From Amoebophrya sp. AT5.2 (taxonomy: Eukaryota > Sar > Dinophyceae > Syndiniales > Amoebophryaceae): a stretch of DNA of 39,070 nucleotides. A model generated the notes under the pieces. That model was not told where the DNA came from, made no database searches, and worked only from the letters and a program-made list of their open reading frames with translations. The DNA is taken from NCBI GenBank assembly GCA_005223375.1, contig RXOD01003895.1, positions 1-39,070 of the forward strand, given 5' to 3'. Numbering within the stretch: position 1 is the first letter of the stretch; every line of letters starts with the position of its first letter. A program made the position numbers and the translations under genes. Shown here piece by piece: positions 26,392-35,137 of the stretch.

Positions 26392-28918
26392 CTTTGGATT
26401 TTTTTTTCCTCATTGCGAACCTCTATCTCAGAAAGTTGGTCCTTCTGCTTCTCCTTTCGTCCAGTGTTCTGTTACTGTGTCTTGCTCTACTTTCTTGGAA
26501 TGTTCGCTCAAACGCTCTCCCATCATCATGCTGCACTCGTGTACTTACTCTGCGCTTCGTACGACTTACTGTGCTTGCTTCTTTCAGGACCTTATTGTCT
26601 TGAGAGGCTGTTTTAGTTTATGCTTGCCAATCTCTCTTCGACAGATGCTCTTTTATTTTTTTTTGCGCTCCGCTAAGAATCTTGATCTTCTGAGTACCAC
26701 GAACGGGGCCAGAACTGAGTTCCTGTACGGACCAGTCTGGGCGAGTGCGCAGCACTACCAGGCTGCCTTCTGACATATTTGAATTTGCGTCGCGCCACAA
26801 AATTTACCTGCATCACACAAAGGCGCCGCAGACATGGTAGCATGGCACTGCTTGTCTTCTTCATGATCAAGCTCTTCGCGTCGTCTCCTACGTAAAGATT
26901 CATTGGTCCATCCACATGACATCCTATGTCGTCAGCAAGCATTCGGAGATCTCTTGTTGTGTGCCGATGGATAGCAGGCGAGTAGTGACTACATCTAGCG
27001 GCTCGTGCCATCGCTCCGCGACTTCACAAGAGCACTAGACGCAATCAAAACATACAGGCGGACGGAGCCTTGTAGTTGTTCTTGAGGTTGTTATTTTGTA
27101 GTACCACACCCAGCCCGAGCCGTGCCCTACGATCGATAGTACCCAGCATCTCCACATCGATGTTCTTGTGAGTATAGATTATAGAGCAGAGGTTTCATAG
27201 CAAGCAGAAACATTCCTGCCAATGGAGGTGGTGCGTGGTGTATGCGGAGCTGTGAGACGCTCCTCGCGGTATCGACAATGAAATCCTGCTGTGCCGCACT
27301 GAAACGTAAGGCACCGCGATCATCCAAGTCGGAAAAGGAAATCCTTTGGCAAAAGTAAAATACGCTGGCTTTCCACCGATTGTAAGTAGTATAGAGACCC
27401 ACCCTAATAGCCTCCCTGGAGATTTACCCGACCCGCCGAAGGCCCTCGACCCACCTCAATGTCAATTTCGTCCTTTTTCTATACTATCATCTTATCTCTT
27501 CCCACCCTACCTCTTGACGTTGTAGTTGTAGTGCCTACTCCTCGACAGCAGCCAGTAACTTGATTGTATTTATGCCTACAGAAGTATTCACCTGTACTGC
27601 CCACCCCGACCCGTCGATCATACCCAAGTCTCGGCATTTTTCTACCCCATGTTTCGCAGCACCACAACTGCATCACACTGAGCAGACGGAGTTTCGTCCG
27701 CCCAACGCAACCCCAACCCGCTGCTGATGCTACTAAGAACAGGTTCCTTTCAGCGTAGTCACAATTGAATTACCAGCGAATTGCGCAACCGATGGCAGCA
27801 TTACGCGGGCCAACGGAGGCACTACGGCTACTACACTGATGCTACCTACAAACTGCTAGTACTGCTGCTGCTCAATATCCCGTTATATATGACAACGAAA
27901 GTCCGTGCGCGTCTATCGCGAATAAATGCGGCTGTTCATTCTACGTAATTTTCTTCAATGAGAATTCATCCGTAAAGACATGTGCAAACGAAATGGTGAT
28001 TTTTACATTCTCGCAATCAAAGGGTTTTCGCCATTCGCTCCCGGCGCCAAGTTGCCGAAAGCAAAACCGAAAATCCCTCGCGAGCCGACCCCTCTTTGAT
28101 AATAATCGCTTCCCCATGTGTCCTGATGAAGCATGAGAATTGAATCCTTATCACCCTTGAGAGCTTCGCGCTTGTTGCCACAGTTGTGGCTCGCCCTGAA
28201 GTGATGTTGTTGCAGCTAAATTGATTATTATCGTGTGTGGAAGTGCTCGATTCCTCTGTTGCTGTTCAACTTCAATCACCCTGTAGACGAACTAGACTCC
28301 GGCAGTAGCGGACACAGCCTCTGCTACGTAGCTGCTGCGCCGCGACCGTCGTGCCAGCCTCCGTTAGCTCGTAGCCTATTGTGTAGATGTACAGAAAGGA
28401 GAAGTATGATGGAGTTTACAGTACATTGATTTTGGATTTTTTTTTCCTGGATACATCGCCTACCCGTTCGGATTTTTCATTCATCCTCTGTTCATTTGAA
28501 GTCAAAAGTTTGTATCTTTCTTCTGCCTCTGTGACCGGAATTACCTTACGCGGTACTTACTTCTCAATGGCAGCAGGCATTTGTTTTCAGGATGACCAGT
28601 CTCTTCTCTTCGCAAGTTTCCTGCACTCCTCTATGGTACCTACTCCAAATTCAACGTATGTATCAAGCAATCGTCCACAACCTTATGGTCGAAAAATTCA
28701 TTTGGCACTGCGTCCCCTCAGGCCGTCGACAGCAGCAGCAGGAACAGCCAGCTGCGGCTCCTGTAGAAGTTTCCGCCAAATTAATAAATTACTTCTGATT
28801 CATCGAGTCTGTCGCACCTCCTGTTCCGCCTTGCATGAAGTTGAGGACGACCACGACGCCTTGCTCCACCGCTACCGTCAGAAGGTCATTTTTTTTCCGG
28901 AGAACTACGACCTTGTTC
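26392..28918. other. 2.5-kb gene-poor region
   Basis: The longest stretch without a confident gene. It contains the RNase H-like fragment at 26808-27011, a coding-like minus-strand stretch at 27143-27402 (QQDFIVDTARSVSQLRIHH) ending at a GTACTA donor, and a minus-strand frame at about 26693-26769 (MSEGSLVVLRTRPDWSVQEL just upstream). A plus-strand ORF 28387-28986 overlaps the last zinc-finger exon and is probably chance. No LTRs, tRNA or clear repeat were found. Confidence 0.35.
26808..27011 (-). pseudogene. Possible decayed retroelement RNase H fragment
   Basis: The frame from ATG 27011 to a GTAAAT donor at 26807 is strongly coding-like. The segment LRMLADDIGCHVDGPMNLYV, followed by GDDAKSLIMKKTSSA and then LRRLCVMQ, has the layout of the RNase H end of Ty1/copia-like polyproteins (L..xLG....GP..ly.D..aA..l.k). 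The residues are poorly conserved and there is no integrase or reverse transcriptase next to it. The adjacent frame at 27143-27402 joins in phase (GG|T), so a host gene with several exons is an alternative. Confidence 0.25.
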
Positions 28919-30384
28919 TCAGTACGAGTAGTTCTCTGGGTACGCCATGGACGCAGGGCCAGCGGTGGTCGCGTCGTCCTGATTAGTGGAGATCATTGTC
29001 ATTCAAGAAGATAGCTAGTAGAATAAGATGAAATCATGGTGAAAAGCTATGCTTTTCGATTCCCTTTAAATTTGCGTCGAGCATTTATAAGAGAGTATCT
29101 GTATCAATCTAACTACACCAACATCCTTGTTACACCCCGCGGCCTCGCTGTCGCCGGGGCTGGTGTTCAGAAAAAGTAGAGATCATCACGTCTCTTGCTC
29201 AATGAATTTCAAACTTCAATACGGAGGGTCGTCGTCCGCCAGCGTACGACATGTCCTGCTCGGTTGTAGTCGGCATGGGCATAACCGGCATGCAGGTTTC
29301 CTCACCACTGTAAGCGCCCGCGTAAAACGGCATCTGCATCATCATGTTCATGTTGCCTGCGATGGATGCGTTGGTTTGGGTCTGCTTGGCGCGGATAGCA
29401 AGCGCTTGCTCATACAATGAAGTAGTACACACGATCTCACATTGAGGGACGAAAAGACGTAAAGTTTCGACTTTCTTCATTCATCTACTTTACATCTGTT
29501 CCTTAATCGCAGCAACACTAAACGACGCACGCCCTCCGCCAAAGTACAAAGTCAACCTTTATAGTAAAACAAAAAGAGGCAGAAAATCGATAAGACCGCA
29601 CCTCCTGGTTGCGGGAAGGCGAACTGCGGGAAGGGCTGGGGCTGCATGGCATTGAGGTAGGCGGCCTGAACGTTGGGGTGGGTGAATCCAGCGAAACTCA
29701 TATTCTGGTCCTGCGGAATCATCATCGGCATCCCAGCGTCCCAATTCGGGTACAGTGGCGCCGCCGGTGCCATAGGCACTCCGCCCGCCATCGAGAATTT
29801 CATATCTGGATGGAAATGGAGTTGGAATGTCTATTTCCACCTCCATGTCGGGGTACTAATTCAGTTTGTTTGTCTTTGTTATCACTATCAGGAGCACCCG
29901 GTGTTGACAAATCTAAAAAAGCCTGATGAAGTACCGCTCTTTGGAAATTGCGCGCCCTTGCCCTTTCCCTTCATTGGCATGTGGTCCCCGACAGACGGTG
30001 CGGTTGAGTCCTTGCTCACTGTCTGCGGCATTGCTTGCGGAAACACCGGGTTTCCGACAAGCGATTTCTGATGTGATGGGTGTGTACAGCGTAACGTGCC
30101 ACCAGAAAGACGGTGGATTTTTCTGAGCGAGAGCGATTCTTGCAATACTACACGTTCCGAGTTCCGGAAGACAACAAGTTGCCAAGAAGGAGTACCCCTG
30201 CGGCGATTGCAAGTTCCTGTGCCAGGACCATCGGGTTCATCGTGCCACAGATCCGGCATGACTGGTTGCGGCGAAACTGCAGGTCCTCACATGTTGGGCA
30301 GATCCAGTCACCCGGAACGTACTTGTAGATGCTCTTAGCCCGCACCGGCTTCCTTGGCGGGACTCCCTGGGCGTAATTGTTCAC
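28919..30384 (-). CDS. RanBP2-type zinc-finger protein, spliced (5' exon unresolved)
   Basis: Exons 30196-30384, 29935-30067, 29602-29805, 29223-29404 and 28919-28978 join with matching phases into 255 residues ending NYSY and TGA. Seen: a single RanBP2 finger (GDWICPTC, then QFRRNQSCRICGTMNP), which in related proteins binds single-stranded RNA or ubiquitin; then a Lys/Gly patch KGKGKG; then Met/Pro/Gln-rich low complexity with a repeated motif (QDQNMSFAG, EQDMSYAG, MAYPENYSY). The first exon here begins behind acceptor CTCTCCAG, so the start codon is further right. One possibility is ATG at 30513-30511 followed directly by donor GTATTG, putting the start codon alone in the first exon. Donors are GTACTC, GTACTT, GTGCGG and GTATTG. 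Probably an RNA-binding regulator. Confidence 0.7.
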
Positions 30385-31116
30385 CTGGAGAGCAGTGGTG
30401 TGGAAGGGAATTGATTGAGCGAGCGACAGCACTGGCTACTTGCCAGAAATAATGACCGGGACCTTTCAGAACAAAGTTAGAATCGATCATGCACATTTCA
30501 GAGTCAATACCATCTTCCGTGAGTTGCTGCTACTGAATTGATTGGCGTGGAAGCTCGCAGGAGAAAAGCCGCGATTTTAGTCCAGTGGTGGGCGCAGACA
30601 GTGCTCTTTTCAGATCAAAATTAACGAACAGCTCGCGCTCGTCTGAGGGTACGCTTTATTCCGCAAAAAATGGACTATGGCAAAACAAGGCGAGTGCTGC
30701 AAGGAACATTTGATTTTCGTGCTTCGAAACTTACAGGCGACGTAACAAAGAAATGACGGCCGACCTGCCGGGCCCTCATGCGACCGCGATGAAACCCAAT
30801 AAACTTTAACTTTTAAACTGGCGAGAAAAACTAAAACTCTCTGAGGTCTCTCCTCGATAGTGCGATGATCGACGTATACGATATTCCCCTTCCCAAAAGG
30901 AGCGATGCTCGGTTTCGCCGTCGATACGAGCGAACACGACTATGTGTTGCGAATCTCTCTCACCATTTTTGTTTCAGAAGTCGTCGAAGTCGTTACCCTC
31001 ATTTATCGAGAAGGCGGCTGAAAATCGACACGAGCGCGGAGGATGGGCCATCATGGAGGATACAACTACAACTACATTTATTTTAAGCACTGACCACATG
31101 ATTGCGCCTCATAGGC
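30385..31116. other. Spacer between zinc-finger gene and XPC
   Basis: 732 bp. It includes the unresolved 5' exon of the zinc-finger gene (candidate ATG at 30513) and the XPC 3' UTR. A plus-strand ATG ORF at 30865-31086 (73 aa, Arg-rich) has some coding character but no further support. Confidence 0.35.
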
Positions 31117-34100
31117 TCAACGTTTTCGTTTCCTGCTCAAGTATTTTTCCACCAGAATTTTTTTGCACAATTCCGTCCACGCGAACTTTATTTCGTCGTC
31201 TTTTTTCTTCGTCCGTCGCGCGTTTCTGCTCTTCTCCAGCTCCTTGGCTTCCGTGTGCACGAGCACTGCATGCCGTGCCAGTAACAGCACTCCGGAAAAC
31301 TCGCGCTGGGCGCGGCCTGTCTCTGGATGCTTGCTCCATCCGGAGGCGGCCTCGATGTATTCAAACCCCTTCTTCTTGCAGACGTCCTTCGCTAACGGTG
31401 CGGCCACCCAGGCACAGTTCTTGGGCACCTCGTTTGCAAAAACCGGTTTCAATGAGCTTGACGTTGAAGACGATGACGAACTCCTGCTAGAAGCAGCGGA
31501 AAAGGAAACAGGTATCTCCCGGCCCGTATCCAGAAACCGTTGGCAAACCACGGCCTTGCCGTTTGCAAATGCGACCGAAACGGAACCGAAAAAACTCGGC
31601 TTATTCGCTCCTGCCGCACCGAACTGGGAACCTCCGAACTGCTGCTGCGGCAGCGCTCCAAATTGATGCGGCACTGCCACTGGTGCACTCACCACGGCCG
31701 TCGGCGCCACTGCCGGCGTTGCACTTTCTGGTTTCGCCCCGCCGGGCGTCCACACCGACTCCTCCTGCTCCGCGCCGAGGAACACCAGCCTCTCGGCGGC
31801 CAATTCAAGAACCTTCGAGCGGCTCACGACCGTCGGCAAACCGCCCGATGTAGTTAAGCTTGTCGTGGATGAAGACCCCGCTGCCCCAAAGAGTTCCTCG
31901 GCCACGTACCGTCCGAATCGGTTTTCGACCGTACCCAGATCCCAATGGCCGTACTTGTTCCGCGCCGTCCGCAAGGCCTCCGATTCCAGCACTTTATCGG
32001 CTGCGTTGTTGTAGCGAATTTCTTTGCGCAGTTCCACCATGTTCGCGTGCAGACTTTCCACCGGGCGGTCCTCTGTTTGCCACACTGCAAACAAGATTTC
32101 GCTGCCGCCCACCAGCGGGGTTTTCTTCTCCACGCCGCGCTCGTTCAGTTTCACCCGACGCCCGCGCCGGCGCCAGTCGTCCGCGGTGCGCAGCGGGTAA
32201 ACGTCCGCTCGGGAGTAGATGCGGTCGCTGCCCTTGAACATTCCCTGCACTTTCGCCTCGGGGTGAATCGCGTTCGACTTGCTGTTCTTGAACTCGCTGG
32301 CCAAACAAAACACCGTCGAAGTCTTGAACTCTTCTTTCGACCGCGGTAAGGCGTCCTTCATCTTCAATTTGGTTCGGCGCAACTCGAGCCACCACCGTTT
32401 CAGCGTGAGTGGGAGGTTGGAAAACTTGACGCTGTCCTTGAACGTGGACTTGCGGTCGTACCCTACGACGTAGGTGAACTTTTTGAAGGGCGCGGCGGAC
32501 GGATCAAGGTGCACGCGGACCCCAAAATCGGTCTCGCGAAGGTTGGGCGCGGAAACGTAGGTTTTGGTGTTCGGTGCGGTCGGCGATGGCAGCGCGGATG
32601 CGATAGCCGGTGCCCCAGGTGTGGCGCAGTGCGTCGAGACCGACGGGGCAGGGCCGCCACGGTCAAAAAATGACAGCGAAAAGCCCCACGGGCCGCTCTC
32701 GTCGCCAATCGTAAACAGAAATCGGTCGGGCGTGAAAGAATTCGAGTAGCCATCGCTTTTTGTTGTGTTCGCGGTCGCGGTTCTTGCTGCCAAAAAACTC
32801 GTACCGGATCCCAGATCCGCCGCACTGCTGCCAGGCGCACGACGTCTAGCGTTCATCGTCCCCATCAATCGCGCCTCCCGCACGGTTTTCTGCAAAAGTT
32901 CATCCTGCCTCGCGCGCTCGACTGCTTCCTCACTGAACAGCCCATCGTGGTGTATCCGGACTTGCAACGCTTTGAAGCTCGGCACAGTCGACGCAACCCA
33001 AAGGACAGGGGCCTTCTTCGCAAAATATCTTTGGTACGCCAGTATCAAAACCAGATGTGCCACCGACGTCCGCATCTGCAACACGTCGTGAACGGATAGT
33101 GGGGACAAGTCGGCCAGACAGTGCTCGAAGTCACTATTCGCATCCGCGAGCTCCATCGCCGCGTCGAGACACGCAGCTGTGCGCATGACGCGCAGATTCT
33201 TCGGCGCAGGGGCCTTGAGCCCGGATGTCTTTGATGCCGCACCTCGTCCGGATGACTTTGAGGCCGTGGAAGCGGTTGCGCACGTTGAAATGGACTTTGC
33301 GGCTGCAGCGCCGCCGAGTTTCATTGCTGCTTTCTTTGCCTTGCCCTTTGCAGCCGTTTTTGTGCGCGTTTTCATCGCGGGCGTCGGTTTGCTTGTCCCA
33401 GGCTCATCGTCCTGTGAATCTGACAACTCAATGAGCGCGTTTTCGTCCGTGTCCTTCCCTTCGGAAGACGATTGCGCCGCTCCTGGCAAGCCCGCCGCAG
33501 GGACCGGGTCCGCAGAAACTCCAGCATTCAGTGGACATTCTTTCCCCCGCTTCCCGAACACGGACAGAGCGAATGCACGTACCGTCTCGTTGTTGGCTAG
33601 ATCGGAGACCCTTCGCGCTCGCCCCACCAGAAACAGCAGGATACTCTCTTGAATTCGCAGGAGCCGAAGCCGCTCGTGCTGCGCCAACCGAAACACCTTC
33701 TTCTTCACCTTGTTCGCCGCCGGCTTTCGCGACTTATTCCCCGGCGGCTCGCGCACACGTCGCCCTGGTGGAGCCCGAGCCCCTGCTTCCAGTTCTACCC
33801 CTCCTGAAGAGGCCGCCGAGGAGGAGGAAGTAGCCGCCGCCATGGGTGCACGGTGGTCTCCGATCGCTTTCAGAAGTTCCGGGTCTTCCACCTCGTCAGC
33901 GTCCAACATGTCGAAGTTTTCCGGAAAGAAGTCCTCTGCACTTTCCGCGGAGTCCATCTGGCCCCCATTGAGGCCGCGTCGACGCTTCTTATTCGGGCCG
34001 TTCCCATTGCTGTCCTCGTCGTGCGCTGCATCGTAGTCGCTATCACTTTGTAGCCTGCCAAGGCTGTCGGGAGCGTCGAAGTGAACGATGTCTTCCGCAT

Positions 34101-34194
34101 CGTCCAGGTCGAATTCTTCCTCGCTGGAACTGAAGTCGTCGAACTCATCCCGGCGTCTCGTTCCCGTCTCGTGCTCTTCGTGCGCGGGCGTCAT
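31117..34194 (-). CDS. XPC: XPC/Rad4 DNA damage recognition protein, 1025 aa
   Basis: Recognises helix-distorting lesions and starts global-genome nucleotide excision repair in the nucleus. Single exon, ATG at 34194, stop at 31117. Seen in order: an acidic N-terminus (EFDDFSSSEEEFDLDDAED), basic KNKRRR-like and Lys-rich stretches, a divergent transglutaminase-like region ending KKFTYVVGYDRKSTFKDSV (about residue 578), BHD1 with AIHPEAKVQGMFKGSDRIYSRADVYPL (about 650-670), WQTED (about 706) at the BHD1/BHD2 boundary, and BHD3 with NCAWVAAPLAKDVCKKKGFEYIEAASGW (about 930), then the long basic C-terminal helix ending YLSRKRKR. Low-complexity insertions split the transglutaminase-like domain and BHD2, the latter carrying FG-containing QQQFGGSQFG and PSFFG. 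Overall length is near the family's usual size. Confidence 0.88.
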   Translation of the reverse strand: MTPAHEEHETGTRRRDEFDDFSSSEEEFDLDDAEDIVHFDAPDSLGRLQSDSDYDAAHDEDSNGNGPNKKRRRGLNGGQMDSAESAEDFFPENFDMLDADEVEDPELLKAIGDHRAPMAAATSSSSAASSGGVELEAGARAPPGRRVREPPGNKSRKPAANKVKKKVFRLAQHERLRLLRIQESILLFLVGRARRVSDLANNETVRAFALSVFGKRGKECPLNAGVSADPVPAAGLPGAAQSSSEGKDTDENALIELSDSQDDEPGTSKPTPAMKTRTKTAAKGKAKKAAMKLGGAAAAKSISTCATASTASKSSGRGAASKTSGLKAPAPKNLRVMRTAACLDAAMELADANSDFEHCLADLSPLSVHDVLQMRTSVAHLVLILAYQRYFAKKAPVLWVASTVPSFKALQVRIHHDGLFSEEAVERARQDELLQKTVREARLMGTMNARRRAPGSSAADLGSGTSFLAARTATANTTKSDGYSNSFTPDRFLFTIGDESGPWGFSLSFFDRGGPAPSVSTHCATPGAPAIASALPSPTAPNTKTYVSAPNLRETDFGVRVHLDPSAAPFKKFTYVVGYDRKSTFKDSVKFSNLPLTLKRWWLELRRTKLKMKDALPRSKEEFKTSTVFCLASEFKNSKSNAIHPEAKVQGMFKGSDRIYSRADVYPLRTADDWRRRGRRVKLNERGVEKKTPLVGGSEILFAVWQTEDRPVESLHANMVELRKEIRYNNAADKVLESEALRTARNKYGHWDLGTVENRFGRYVAEELFGAAGSSSTTSLTTSGGLPTVVSRSKVLELAAERLVFLGAEQEESVWTPGGAKPESATPAVAPTAVVSAPVAVPHQFGALPQQQFGGSQFGAAGANKPSFFGSVSVAFANGKAVVCQRFLDTGREIPVSFSAASSRSSSSSSTSSSLKPVFANEVPKNCAWVAAPLAKDVCKKKGFEYIEAASGWSKHPETGRAQREFSGVLLLARHAVLVHTEAKELEKSRNARRTKKKDDEIKFAWTELCKKILVEKYLSRKRKR

Positions 34195-35137
34195 TTTCTA
34201 GTTCTTTGATGTCAGTATCTATCACACTATCTGTCACTGTCCGCCTCCCGGCTCCGGGCCGATAGCGCGATATACTACAAAACGGCGAGAGGTGCTCTCG
34301 CTGTCATAAAGGACAAGCCGAAAATGAAAAGTCAGGATCAGCCAAAAGGCATAATATGAGGTTCCAAGTACAACGAGCAGGAGCTGCAGCATGAACTATT
34401 TGAATTTGTGCGCACGCGCACCTAGCAAAATTGTAGAGAAATGTGCAGTGCGGCCACCGAGCCAAAAACGGGGCGGGACCCGAAAATCAATCGTTTTATG
34501 TTACGACCTTGCTGCTGTGGCTATGGCTAAAATATGTGGTGAGATCCGATCACGGGTACGATTGAAGACGCCTCTTGTCACAGTGTGATCAACGACGGAG
34601 CTCTACTAGCGGCAAAGAAGTTGTCACGATGGCAGCGAACAGACTTTCATGGCAAAAAAATCGAGCGGACCGCGGAAGAGTGAAGACGCATTGAAGTCAA
34701 AATTTCTGTGATCCGAGCATCAACTGACAAGCCAATGGTAACGCCGGTAAGTGAAACGAGTGTCGGCCTTGCTCCCACTGCGAGTCGTCCTCGCCAGGGA
34801 AAGAGGCGTCTGAAACTCACCGCATGCCACCGCAGAGTGTATCGCATCAAAAACCAACGTACAGATGCTCGGATGGAGGTGGATAGCATCTGCACTCTTT
34901 CCCGCATGTGCAGACGCCTGACTGCATAGAGTAGCATGGCTTTGGCTTCCAGGTCCTATACGCTACGTAAACCTAATCTTGCAGCGCAGTTCTACTTTTG
35001 AAACATCGCTCGCTGCATCTCTCTGTGATCTGAAGATGCGCGATGGGGCCTTGTCGACGCGTACGGTAAACGGTATCTTCATGCAGATGTATGTTCCAGA
35101 CAAGTCCTTTAGTATGTCGTACAACGTGTAGTTGTGT
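34195..35137. other. Spacer between XPC and secreted gene, with plus-strand spliced candidate
   Basis: 943 bp. Left part: XPC promoter. It contains the plus-strand spliced candidate listed at 34695-34929. A plus-strand frame continuing to about 35122 is open but unassigned. Confidence 0.35.
34695..34929 (+). CDS. Possible small spliced basic protein (plus strand)
   Basis: Exon ending 34746, intron 34747-34797 (51 nt) with textbook donor GTAAGT and acceptor TCGCCAG, exon 34798-34929 to TAG. The joined frame reads IEVKISVIRASTDKPMVTP, then GKRRLKLTACHRRVYRIKNQ, then a segment ending CRRLTA. No upstream exon with a start could be fixed; an in-frame ATG at 34735 would give only 48 aa. The canonical GTAAGT donor differs from the GTACT donors of the confident genes, and the opposite strand is also open here, so this is weak. 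Confidence 0.25.

Noticed and set aside
27090..27112. Short match of gtaccacacc with position 35-44 near the left edge
   Set aside because: Ten bases, no extension on either side; expected by chance.
28387..28986. Plus-strand ORF of 199 codons
   Set aside because: It overlaps the phase-consistent last exon of the minus-strand zinc-finger gene and has no recognisable domain or codon support.
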